This document shows, piece by piece, positions 6,509 through 14,735 of a stretch of 64,000 bases of DNA. The first letter of the stretch is position 1. Each line of letters starts with the position of its first letter. Under the pieces are notes generated by a model, which ran no database searches, was not told the DNA's origin, and saw only the letters and a program-made list of their open reading frames with translations. The position numbers and the translations under genes are program-made. The stretch lies in contig NZ_JPQU01000011.1 in NCBI RefSeq assembly GCF_000737245.1, positions 62,001-126,000 of the forward strand, written 5' to 3'. The DNA is from Pseudomonas syringae (GTDB lineage: Bacteria; Pseudomonadota; Gammaproteobacteria; Pseudomonadales; Pseudomonadaceae).

Positions 6509-6856
6509 TTAACCTCTCGAATGCTGACAACTCTTAGTGACTGAACATCGGCTCCGATCAGCAAACGCTGCGGCGTCGGACTGCCAGAGCCGCCTCTCAA
6601 TCACCCGATGCACATCGCAGGCTTCCAGCATCAACAAATGCGCAGTGCTGGCGATGGTCGTCAGGTCGTGTTCGTCTGCGTTGGAGGGCTTCATGTTGAC
6701 CATGGCGTCGAGGAAGCGCGTGGCGAGGCTGACCCGCAGTTCGGCGCAGGCGTGCAGGTCTTTCAGTGGCGCATGGGTGTCCAGGAGAAAGACCGGGTTT
6801 TCCTGGCCGGGTTGGGTGAGGGGGATGTAGCGGGGAGGCAGGTTGCTGTCGGTCAT
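6509..6856 (-). CDS. Conserved hypothetical protein (DUF6124/DUF3077-like)
   Basis: A 115-residue soluble protein. The central helical stretch (DAPLKDLHACAELR-like, then ATRFLDAMVN and TTIASTAHLLMLEACDVHRVIERR) resembles a group of short Pseudomonas proteins, often present as many paralogues, named DUF6124 or DUF3077. I place it there only tentatively. The ATG at 6854-6856 is preceded by AGGA ten bases upstream. About 160 bases of upstream sequence can fold into a structured leader that includes an exact complement of the ribosome-binding region, which suggests control at translation. Confidence 0.6.
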   Translation of the reverse strand: MTDSNLPPRYIPLTQPGQENPVFLLDTHAPLKDLHACAELRVSLATRFLDAMVNMKPSNADEHDLTTIASTAHLLMLEACDVHRVIERRLWQSDAAAFADRSRCSVTKSCQHSRG

Positions 6857-6866
6857 TTATCGAAAA

Positions 6867-7020
6867 TCCTATGTCATATGGAAACCTAAAGACCGTCGTC
6901 AAGCGATCAGGGTGGCGGCTGTACGTGGATTGACGAACCGGTGACATAGGAACCCGGCAGGCTCGAAAGCCTTCCACGCACAGCCACCATAACGGTGACA
7001 TCTGCTGCACCTATGTGAAA
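6867..7020 (-). promoter_or_regulatory. Candidate structured mRNA leader masking the ribosome binding site
   Basis: On the minus strand, TCCTATGTCA (plus 6942-6951) is an exact complement of TGACATAGGA (plus 6867-6876), which contains the AGGA ribosome binding site of the following gene. The first copy lies in the loop of a CCGG hairpin, which sits inside a large stem formed by 6911-6929 and 6973-6988. A third related motif, ACATAGG (plus 7011-7017), could pair with the same loop as a competitor. This has the layout of a cis-acting RNA switch. No ligand or known Rfam class is claimed. Confidence 0.45.
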
Positions 7021-7167
7021 ACGGATCGTCAAATCCGGTCGCTGATTTGGCAACGACGGTGCGCAGATTAGAGCTTCAGCAGGTTGCGAATGCGGTATTT
7101 ATATCTATCCCTTCGCCCAATCAAAGCCCGCATCTATTACCAGGCATTAAAGCCGGACAACCGACCC

Positions 7168-7237
7168 GTAGGAGCTGCCGAAGGCTGCGAACAACGGTGT
7201 GCCAGGCAGATCACTTTCGCAGCCTGCGGCAGCTCCC
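7168..7237. repeat. REP-like palindrome
   Basis: GTAGGAGCTGCCGAAGGCTGCGA and TCGCAGCCTGCGGCAGCTCC face each other across a short spacer. This is a typical Pseudomonas extragenic palindrome; no coding signal is seen around it. Confidence 0.85.
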
Positions 7238-7279
7238 CTCAACATGAAATAACTTTCTGAATTGGAATGCTTTTCTGCA

Positions 7280-7360
7280 GGAGTTCACGAGCCCCGCGAG
7301 GCAGCGATAGCGGTCGGCCTGATGCGACGCCATCGCGGCCTCGCGGTGCTCGTGCGCTCC
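7280..7360. repeat. Long imperfect palindrome, first of two copies in the window
   Basis: Two arms of about 33 bases (7280-7312 and 7328-7360) share CACGAGC..CCGCGAGGC and GCCTCGCGGTGCTCGTG. The same repeat occurs at 29002-29092. The remainder up to the next gene (7361-7625) holds only a short related half-palindrome and presumably the promoter of the MFS gene. Confidence 0.85.
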
Positions 7361-7625
7361 TACCGGGATCGTGTTGGCTGCGCGACAGTGAAGCGTGCGT
7401 TAAACAAACACGCTCCTACAAAAATCGGTACAGAGGGTGCAGCGTGCTGGCAACATCGCTGCTGGCTAGATAAGATCGGCAACCGCTGCATCGCGTTTTT
7501 TTCCGCTCTTGTCTTGTGATGCAACAGCTCCCGTTTGGGATCTCTTGCACCTCAAAGTCCGTATTCTTATTTCGCTCTCAAGCACCGATCTGCTTGAAAC
7601 CTGAGCGTGTGAAAAGAAGTCGTTC

Positions 7626-8816
7626 ATGTCGCGAAAAGAATTATTGCAACTGATCTTCGCCCAAGTATTTCTGCTTACCGCCATGAGTGGTCTGCGTCTG
7701 GCGGCTCCGCTGTTTACTCTTTCGCTTGGATACAGCGCCGGTGCGGTGGGTGCGCTTGTCGCGCTGTTCGCGCTGAGCCAGATGTTCATGGCCATTCCGG
7801 TCGGCAAGTACTCGGACCGGCAAGGCTTCAAGCGGCCCATGACCTACGCGATATTCGCAGCGGTACTGGCATTGGCAGCGCTGACACTGTTCCCGAATAT
7901 CGCATCACTGTGTGTGGCTGCCATGGTGGTCGGTGCCGCCGCGGGGGTGACGCAGATCGTGCTGCAGCGCCACATTGGCCGCGCCGCAAACTCAATCGTG
8001 CAAAGACGGCAGTTCTTCAGTTGGCTGGCGATATCACCCTCCATATCAAGCTTTATCGGCCCGTACTCGGCAGGGCTGATCATCGATCACGCCACCCAGG
8101 CGTCGAGTGATCTGTCCTCCTTTCGCATCTGTTTCGCCGTGCTGGGCTGCCTGCCGCTGGTGACCTGGTTACTGCTGTTTTTTGTCCGCGAACTCCCTAT
8201 TGAACCGCGTGACTCCAGCGCTCTACCGACACGGGCCTGGGGGCTGCTGAAATCGCCCAACTTTCGCTACATCCTCTTCGTCAATTGGCTGCTCTCCTGC
8301 ATCTGGGATATCCACTCGTTTCTCGTCCCTGTGCTGGGCTTCGAACGGGGGATTGATGCCTCAACCATCGGCGTAGTCCTCGGCGCGTTTGCCCTCGCCA
8401 CCGGCCTGATACGGTTGGTCCTGCCGCTGATCGCCAGCCGCTTCAGCGAAAAGCAAATCATTACTACGTCCTTCGTCATCACCGTCAGCGTGTTTATCGC
8501 CTACCCATTCGCCGCGCTGCCGTCCCAAATGATCGCTTGCTCCGTCGTACTCGGCGCAGCACTGGGCGGCGTTCAACCGATGATCATAAGCCTGCTCATG
8601 CAAGTAACACCCACCGCCCGCCACGGCGAAGCCTTAGGCATCCGCATGACCGCCATCAACGCATCGGGCTTCCTGATACCCATGGTGGCCGGATCATTCG
8701 GCGCGCTGATTGGTGTCAGTGCGGTGTTCTGGTTCATCGCCGCGATCGTTGCGGCGGGTGCGCCGGTGGTGCGCAAGATTCAGGTGCATGAGGAAGTGGG
8801 CAAGGGGGATGGGTAG
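7626..8816 (+). CDS. MFS transporter
   Basis: A 396-residue membrane protein with about 12 hydrophobic segments, typical of the major facilitator superfamily. The loop between segments 2 and 3 reads GKYSDRQGFKRP, a good match to the family's G-x3-D-R-x-G-R/K motif A. The two six-helix halves are separated near residue 200 by a hydrophilic loop (RELPIEPRDSSALPTR). The substrate cannot be told from sequence; the general shape fits a drug or metabolite exporter. It stands alone, convergent with the methyltransferase gene downstream. The length is normal. Confidence 0.9.
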   Translation: MSRKELLQLIFAQVFLLTAMSGLRLAAPLFTLSLGYSAGAVGALVALFALSQMFMAIPVGKYSDRQGFKRPMTYAIFAAVLALAALTLFPNIASLCVAAMVVGAAAGVTQIVLQRHIGRAANSIVQRRQFFSWLAISPSISSFIGPYSAGLIIDHATQASSDLSSFRICFAVLGCLPLVTWLLLFFVRELPIEPRDSSALPTRAWGLLKSPNFRYILFVNWLLSCIWDIHSFLVPVLGFERGIDASTIGVVLGAFALATGLIRLVLPLIASRFSEKQIITTSFVITVSVFIAYPFAALPSQMIACSVVLGAALGGVQPMIISLLMQVTPTARHGEALGIRMTAINASGFLIPMVAGSFGALIGVSAVFWFIAAIVAAGAPVVRKIQVHEEVGKGDG

Positions 8817-8893
8817 TTGTGGCGACCGGTCAGGACTCACCCAATCAAGAACAATGAATGCCGACCATCGCCGCCTCAGAGCTTTCTAGCAGT

Positions 8894-9640
8894 CTATGAA
8901 CGCTTCACACACACAAACAGCGCATTCCCGGTCACGCTCTCCCAAGGCGTGATCCGCTCATAGTCATGCTCAAAAACCTGCACTTCAAAGTACGGCTGTA
9001 ACAGCGTCTGCAACTCGATGAAACTCAGCGCCACCATTGCATGCTCATCCTGCCAAGCTTCAGTCACCCCCGCCGTGGTCTTTTCGATACTCAGGCGCAG
9101 CGCCTGCTGCTCGCCCTCTCCGCTGTAATGCCAGCCGGAGCCGAAGGTGAATTGGCTGCCTTCAAACTCGACGCTATGGCGCACAAGCAAGCGATTGTCG
9201 ATATGCAGTTTGTCCACCGCGTTGAAGCAGAACACGCCGTTCTCTGCGAGTGCGCCATGCACGCTGGCAAAGCAGGCGCGCAGTTGGGCCAGCCCGGAGT
9301 TGTAATGGGTCGAGTACAGGAAGCAGGTGATCAGGTCTTGCGGTTCGTCCACCTTGAAAACGGCCATGTCCTGGAGGCTGAACTGTGCTTCGGGGCAGCG
9401 CAGTTGGGCGAGGTCCAGCATCGGTTGGCTGATGTCCAGACCGGCGCTGTCGTAGCCGAAGTCGAGGAAATGGCGCACATGCGGGCCGGTGCCACAGGCA
9501 AGATCGAGATGGCGGCGCCCGCTATTGCCGAACAGTTGATGCAGGCGGCGTGCGCTGTCGCTCTGGGCCAGGTAGTCGATGTCGGCGCACATCAGGTCGT
9601 AGTAGATGGACAGGTCGGTGTACAGCGCATTGGAGGACAT
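8894..9640 (-). CDS. Class I SAM-dependent methyltransferase
   Basis: A 248-residue protein from the ATG at 9638-9640 (MSSNALYTDL); an upstream ATG would add 13 basic residues and is less likely. The SAM-binding motif HLDLACGTGPHVRHF appears near residue 57, followed by GLDISQPMLDLA, the acidic loop that holds the SAM ribose. The N-terminal YTDLSIYYDLM and the C-terminal FEHDYERITPW fit the 'class I SAM-dependent methyltransferase' group seen in many proteobacteria. The acceptor is unknown. It lies convergent to the MFS gene and divergent from the VOC fragment. Confidence 0.88.
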   Translation of the reverse strand: MSSNALYTDLSIYYDLMCADIDYLAQSDSARRLHQLFGNSGRRHLDLACGTGPHVRHFLDFGYDSAGLDISQPMLDLAQLRCPEAQFSLQDMAVFKVDEPQDLITCFLYSTHYNSGLAQLRACFASVHGALAENGVFCFNAVDKLHIDNRLLVRHSVEFEGSQFTFGSGWHYSGEGEQQALRLSIEKTTAGVTEAWQDEHAMVALSFIELQTLLQPYFEVQVFEHDYERITPWESVTGNALFVCVKRS

Positions 9641-9743
9641 AAGTGGCCAGAGGGTTCGGCGGGAATTTCGCGGCGGCATGGTAACCCAGTCCTGGGCGTA
9701 AACCGCTATGCTCGCACCTCAACCATCCGCCAAGGAGGCAGCC

Positions 9744-9986
9744 ATGAGCGTCCGCGGGCAAGACCGACAGATCGACAATATCGAGTTCAACGTGGGCGAC
9801 ATCGCCCGCAGTAAAGCCTTCTATGGTGCAGTTTTCGGCTGGACATTCGTCGATTACGGCCCTACCTACACCGAGTTCAGCGATGGTCGACTGACCGGCG
9901 GGTTCACTACCGGAGAACCCGTTCGACCAGGCGGGCCGCTGGTGATCCTGTACGCGGATGATCTTGAAGTCAGGCGTAGTGCCTGA
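9744..9986 (+). pseudogene. Truncated VOC (glyoxalase-like) family gene
   Basis: Starts at the ATG at 9744 with AAGGAGG upstream. The first 75 or so residues (IDNIEFNVGDIARSKAFYGAVFGWTF..YTEFSDGRLTGGF) form the first half of a vicinal-oxygen-chelate domain. At LYADDLE the match stops and the frame ends after VRRSA. Family members run to about 120-130 residues, so the last third, including metal-binding residues, is missing. The break falls at the 3' end of the fic gene (9970), so it marks one edge of the restriction block. The lost 3' part is not seen beyond the other edge. Confidence 0.8.
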
Positions 9987-11091
9987 AATCGTGAGTATCG
10001 CGAATCAGTAACTGCATCAGCTTGGGGTGAATAAAGAGCTTTTCCTTACCTACCTGCACTTCCTGCAGAACGCCGATGACTACCAGCTCCTTGAGGTAAC
10101 GAGAGGCGGCTTGACGCTGGGCAATCTGCTTGTCGACGACGTTGCTGATGCGGCAGTAGGGCTGCTCGAAAATTACGTCCACCAACTCGCGGGAATAGGT
10201 CTTCGGCAGCTGTTCGCGAACGAACTGGGCAGTGTGCTCGGACAGGCTGCGGATGGCGGCAATCTTGGCTGTGGTCCAGCGGGCGGTTTCTTCAACAGCA
10301 CTTAGCATGTACAGCAGCCAGGGTTCCCAGGCTTGTTCGCGGGTGACATCCAGCAGCAGGCGATAGTAGTCGGCACGGTGGGCGATGATGTAGCGGCTGA
10401 GGTAGAGGATCGGCAGATTCAGCAGACCTTCCTGGATTAGATACAGGGTATTGAGCACGCGCCCGGTACGGCCATTGCCATCGGTGAACGGGTGAATAGC
10501 CTCGAACTGATAATGCCCGACGGCCATGCGCACCAGCGGATCCAGGTCGGTCTCGTTGTGCAGAAAGCGCTCCCAGTTGGCGAGCATGTCGCGCAAGCGG
10601 TCTTCACCCTCCGGTGGCGTGTAGATGATTTCTCCAGTGCGTTCGTTGGCCAGTTGAGTGCCCGGCACCCGACGTATATCCATGTTCACGCCCTTGAGCG
10701 TGCGGCAGATTTCGACTGCCGTGCCAGTGGAGAGTGGGCGCTCGTCCAGGGACTGATAACCATGATGAAGGGCCTTGCGGTAGCGCAGCGCTTCCTTGGT
10801 CGCGGGATCGGCGTGGCTATCGCCATCCTGGGCGTGCTGAAAGAGCAAATCCGTGGTGGTGACGATACTTTCGATTTCCGAGCTGTCCTTGGCCTCCAGC
10901 AGCGGGATGGTGTTGATCAGCATCGTTTGATTGGGAATCAGCTCGGCCGCCTGTTTCAACTCGGCCAAGGCTGTTCGGGCCTCAATACAACGCTTGAGCA
11001 CAGCACGGGTTTCTAATTCGGCTCCTGGCGGCAGGGGCGGCAGCTGGTTGTAGGCCCTGTCGGCCTGCCAGGGGAGGGGAGATTTGGTCAT
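9970..11091 (-). CDS. Fic family protein (probable AMP-transferase)
   Basis: About 373 residues from the ATG at 11089-11091, which has AGGA seven bases upstream; an earlier ATG at 11121 has no such site. The Fic core motif [12 protein letters not shown] near residues 199-210 is intact, so AMP transfer to target hydroxyls is plausible. An N-terminal helix carries SSEIES near residue 70, matching the inhibitory motif (S/T)xxxE(G/N) except for serine at the last place. A C-terminal winged-helix-like region ([29 protein letters not shown]) fits the SoFic-type architecture. It diverges from hsdM and may be part of the same defence block. Confidence 0.92.
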   Translation of the reverse strand: MTKSPLPWQADRAYNQLPPLPPGAELETRAVLKRCIEARTALAELKQAAELIPNQTMLINTIPLLEAKDSSEIESIVTTTDLLFQHAQDGDSHADPATKEALRYRKALHHGYQSLDERPLSTGTAVEICRTLKGVNMDIRRVPGTQLANERTGEIIYTPPEGEDRLRDMLANWERFLHNETDLDPLVRMAVGHYQFEAIHPFTDGNGRTGRVLNTLYLIQEGLLNLPILYLSRYIIAHRADYYRLLLDVTREQAWEPWLLYMLSAVEETARWTTAKIAAIRSLSEHTAQFVREQLPKTYSRELVDVIFEQPYCRISNVVDKQIAQRQAASRYLKELVVIGVLQEVQVGKEKLFIHPKLMQLLIRDTHDFRHYA

Positions 11092-11187
11092 GGATGGGAT
11101 CCTGATCCTTGGTGTATCCATCTAAGAGCAAGGGAGCTCAGATGAGCGCCGCTTTCGTGTCGTCAGTGTAAACATGTGTTTATTACG

Positions 11188-11245
11188 TGTCGCTGTTTTC
11201 TTGTTTCGGCGACATGTCTAGAACTCGTGTCGCTGGCGGCGACAC
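11188..11245. promoter_or_regulatory. Paired TGTCGC/GCGACA palindromes between fic and hsdM
   Basis: Two inverted repeats share the same half-site. GTGTCGC-TGGCG-GCGACAC at 11227-11245 has perfect 7-bp arms around a 5-bp centre. TGTCGC (11188-11193) and GCGACA (11209-11214) form a second, wider-spaced copy. They lie between the divergent fic and hsdM genes, where a shared repressor would bind. No regulator gene is obvious beside them. Confidence 0.5.
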
Positions 11246-11391
11246 ATATGCATAACGTGTTCTTGGGATGGATTTTTGGCGATGTGTTAGCGCGGCGCTT
11301 GGCGAGTGTGGATAACTAAAGCAGCAGCTCCTGATGAGCACGCTCGGATGATAAACTCTCGGCATTTGCCCCTACCCCAAGGAATTGTTGC

Positions 11392-13368
11392 GTGAATACG
11401 GAAAATCATTCCCAGACGGCCGCGTTTCTATGGTCCATTGCCGATCTGCTGCGCGGTGATTTTAAGCAGTCTCAGTACGGGCGCATCATCCTGCCGTTTA
11501 CCCTTTTGCGCCGTATGGAGTGCGTGCTGGCGCCGACAAAGAACGAAGTGATCAAGCAGACCTTCGCGCAAGAAGGCCGCCCGGATACCGTGCGCGAAAT
11601 GATTCTGCTGCGCACTGCTGGTCAGCAATTTTTCAATGCCTCGCCGCTGACTCTCGGCACTCTGTCCGACACGCAGACGGCCTCCGATTTGATGAGCTAC
11701 GTGCAGGCCTTCAGCAAGGATGCTCGCGAGATCTTTGAGCACTTCCACTTCGAGGATTTCGTGCAGCAGTTGGAAAACGCCAATCTGCTGTATCAGGTGG
11801 CGCAGCGTTTCGCCGCTACCGACCTGAGCCCCGAGTTCATCAGCAACTTCGGCATGGGCATCATCTTCGAAGAGCTGATCCGCAAGTTTGCAGAGAGCTC
11901 CAATGAAACCGCCGGTGAGCACTTCACCCCCCGCGATATCGTGCACCTGACGACGTCCCTGGTGATTACCGGGCAGGATGGCAAGCTCGCGCCAAACAGC
12001 ATCGTCACCATCTACGACCCAACCGCGGGCACCGGTGGCTTTCTGTCCGAGGGCGACGAGTACATCCAGTCCATCAGCGAAAAGGTCAGCGTCTCCCTGC
12101 ACGGCCAAGAGCTGAACCCCGAGTCCTACGCCATCTGCAAGGCGGACATGCTGATCAAGGGTCAGGACGTGGCCAGCATCAAGCTCGGCAACACCCTGTC
12201 CAACGACCAACTGGCCGGCAAGCACTTCGACTTCATGCTCAGCAATCCGCCGTTCGGCGTGGAGTGGAAGAAGGTACAAAAGCAGATCACCGATGAGCAC
12301 AGCCACAAAGGTTTTGACGGCCGCTTCGGCCCTGGCCTGCCGCGCGTGTCCGACGGTTCGTTGTTGTTCCTCCTGCACCTTGTCAGCAAGATGCGTGACC
12401 CGCGTGAAGGTGGCTCGCGCATCGGCATTATCCTCAACGGTTCGCCGCTGTTTACTGGCGGCGCGGGTTCGGGCGAGTCGGAGATTCGCCGCTATTTGCT
12501 GCAGAACGATCTGGTCGAAGCCATCGTCGCGTTGCCGACAGACATGTTCTACAACACCGGCATCGCCACCTATGTGTGGATCCTAAGCAATCACAAAGCC
12601 GCCGTGCGCCAAGGCAAGGTGCAGTTGATCGACGGCAGCCAGCACTTCGCCAAAATGCGCAAATCGCTGGGCAGCAAGCGCCAGTACATAACCGAGGATC
12701 AAATCAGCGAGCTGGTGCGTCTGTATGGCAGCTTCGAGGCAACTGCGCAGAGCAAGATCCTCCCCATCGATGCCTTCGGTTACCGTCGTATTACCGTTGA
12801 GCGCCCGCTGCGCCTGAACTTCCAAACCAATGCCGAACGTCTCAGCAAAGTACTCGAAGAAAAGGCCCTGCAGAAGCTCGACAGCGCCATCCGGCAGCAA
12901 CTGATGACCGCCCTGCAAGCGATGGACGCCAGCGTGTTGCACCGCAACCGCGAGCAATTCACCAAGCTGCTGAAAAAAGCCCTGACCGTGCATGGCGTCA
13001 GCCTTAGCGCGCCGGAACTAAGAGCCCTGCTCAATGCCTTGAGCGAGCGTGATTCTGAGGCGGATATCTGTATGACCAAAGGCCAACCGGAAGCGGACAC
13101 TGGCCTGCGTGATAACGAGAACGTGCCGATGGGCGAGTCGGTGTACGACTACTTCCAGCGCGAAGTCATCCCCCACGTGCCAGATGCCTGGATCGACGAG
13201 AGCAAGACCGATGTGCAGGATGGTGAAGTCGGCATTGTTGGGTTTGAGATTCCCTTTAACCGCCACTTCTACGTGTTCCAGCCGCCGCGTCCACTGGCCG
13301 AGATCGACCGTGATCTGAAAGCTTGTACCGACCGCATTAAGCAGATGATTGAGGGGATGTCGGCATGA
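11392..13368 (+). CDS. hsdM: Type I restriction-modification methyltransferase subunit HsdM
   Basis: A 658-residue protein with a GTG start at 11392, preceded by AAGGA. The N-terminal HsdM helical domain (about 1-150) is followed by the methyltransferase domain with SAM-binding DPTAGTGGF near residue 209 and the adenine-methylase motif NPPF near 284. The C-terminus beyond about 480 is longer than in the classic E. coli subunit and holds a helical region plus [16 protein letters not shown]. It methylates adenine in the site chosen by HsdS and forms the M2S core. The stop overlaps the hsdS start by four bases (ATGA). Confidence 0.96.
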   Translation: MNTENHSQTAAFLWSIADLLRGDFKQSQYGRIILPFTLLRRMECVLAPTKNEVIKQTFAQEGRPDTVREMILLRTAGQQFFNASPLTLGTLSDTQTASDLMSYVQAFSKDAREIFEHFHFEDFVQQLENANLLYQVAQRFAATDLSPEFISNFGMGIIFEELIRKFAESSNETAGEHFTPRDIVHLTTSLVITGQDGKLAPNSIVTIYDPTAGTGGFLSEGDEYIQSISEKVSVSLHGQELNPESYAICKADMLIKGQDVASIKLGNTLSNDQLAGKHFDFMLSNPPFGVEWKKVQKQITDEHSHKGFDGRFGPGLPRVSDGSLLFLLHLVSKMRDPREGGSRIGIILNGSPLFTGGAGSGESEIRRYLLQNDLVEAIVALPTDMFYNTGIATYVWILSNHKAAVRQGKVQLIDGSQHFAKMRKSLGSKRQYITEDQISELVRLYGSFEATAQSKILPIDAFGYRRITVERPLRLNFQTNAERLSKVLEEKALQKLDSAIRQQLMTALQAMDASVLHRNREQFTKLLKKALTVHGVSLSAPELRALLNALSERDSEADICMTKGQPEADTGLRDNENVPMGESVYDYFQREVIPHVPDAWIDESKTDVQDGEVGIVGFEIPFNRHFYVFQPPRPLAEIDRDLKACTDRIKQMIEGMSA

Positions 13369-14735
13369 GTTTTCCTGCGTATCCCACGTACAAAAATTCA
13401 GATGTCGAGTGGCTAGGAGTTGTTCCTGATCATTGGGCCGTCACGTTGTTGAAGCGGGGCTATCAGGTTGTATTAGGCAAGATGCTTCAACCAGAACCTA
13501 GGCGCGACGATGACGAATTTTTGCCTTATCTAAGAGCAGCAAATATCCAGTTATCAGGCGTTGATACTGGGAATGTGAAGCGGATGTGGTTTGGCGCAGA
13601 AGAAAAGAAATCACTTCTACTGCGTCGAGGCGATTTGTTAGTCAGTGAAGGGGGAGATGTTGGTAGGTCCGCAATCTGGGACTTTGATGATGAGGAGTGT
13701 TACTTCCAGAACTCAATCAATCGAATTAGATCAATTGACGGCAATAGCACGCGGTTCCTGTATTTTTGGATGATAGCTATCAAGACAAATGGCTATATCG
13801 ATGTGCTTTGCAATAAATCGACTATTGCGCATTTTACGGCTGAAAAAGTTGCTGCCGTCCCTTTGCCAATGCCGACGAAATCCGAGCAAACCCAAATCGC
13901 CCGCTTCCTCGACCATGAAACCGCCCGCATCAACGCGCTGATCGAAGAGCAGCAGCGCCTGATTGAACTGCTCAAGGAAAAGCGCCAGGCCGTGATCTCC
14001 CACGCCGTCACCAAAGGCCTAGACCCCACGGTGCCGATGAAAGATTCAGGCGTGGAGTGGCTCGGCGAGGTGCCGGCGCATTGGAGTTCTATTCAGGTAG
14101 GCAGGGTTTGCCGAAAGGTTTCTGATGGGCCGCATTTCTCGCCTAACTATGTTGATGAAGGCGTGATGTTTCTTTCGGCAAGAAATATCGCTATGGATGG
14201 TTGGCAACTTGACGATGCAAAATTTGTATCTGAGGAAGATTACCTAGAGTTCTGCCGTCGTATCATCCCGGAAAAGGGTGATGTTCTTTACACAAAGGGC
14301 GGCACTACAGGAATTGCTCGAGTTGTTGATCTGGATGACAGGTTTCAAGTCTGGGTACATGTCGCGGTTCTTAAACTTGATCGTGAGCAGGTTGACCCGT
14401 ATTACATGGCGTTTTCGCTTAATAGCATAGGTTGTTATGAGCAGTCTCAGTTGTATACTCGCGGCGCTACCAATCAGGATCTTGGCTTGACCCGGATGAT
14501 TAAAATTTGGTTCTCGCTTCCCCCTAGAGAGGAGCAGATCCGGATTTGTGAGGTTTTGAGTATGGAGTTAAGCAAGATCGATGATTTGATTGCTGAGGCA
14601 GCTACCGTTACGAGGTTACTTGGCGAACGCCGCTCCGCCCTAATCTCCGCCGCCGTCACCGGCAAAATCGACGTACGCGGCTGGCAGCCCCCAGCCAGCG
14701 CAACATCCCTCGAATTAGTACAAGAGACCGCGTAA
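13365..14735 (+). CDS. hsdS: Type I restriction-modification specificity subunit HsdS
   Basis: A 456-residue protein with two target-recognition domains. The repeat [15 protein letters not shown] near residue 10 returns as [15 protein letters not shown] near 226, and each domain ends in a conserved coiled-coil ([24 protein letters not shown] and [20 protein letters not shown]). The two variable domains differ clearly from each other, so the DNA site should be bipartite and asymmetric. They look more AT-rich than the conserved parts, as is usual for exchanged specificity domains. It overlaps hsdM by four bases and hsdR by one (TAATG). The target sequence cannot be predicted from this alone. 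Confidence 0.95.
   Translation: MSFPAYPTYKNSDVEWLGVVPDHWAVTLLKRGYQVVLGKMLQPEPRRDDDEFLPYLRAANIQLSGVDTGNVKRMWFGAEEKKSLLLRRGDLLVSEGGDVGRSAIWDFDDEECYFQNSINRIRSIDGNSTRFLYFWMIAIKTNGYIDVLCNKSTIAHFTAEKVAAVPLPMPTKSEQTQIARFLDHETARINALIEEQQRLIELLKEKRQAVISHAVTKGLDPTVPMKDSGVEWLGEVPAHWSSIQVGRVCRKVSDGPHFSPNYVDEGVMFLSARNIAMDGWQLDDAKFVSEEDYLEFCRRIIPEKGDVLYTKGGTTGIARVVDLDDRFQVWVHVAVLKLDREQVDPYYMAFSLNSIGCYEQSQLYTRGATNQDLGLTRMIKIWFSLPPREEQIRICEVLSMELSKIDDLIAEAATVTRLLGERRSALISAAVTGKIDVRGWQPPASATSLELVQETA

Noticed and set aside
6597..7010. 137-residue minus frame through the structured leader
   Set aside because: It overlaps the conserved gene at 6509-6856 in another frame and runs through palindromic leader sequence.
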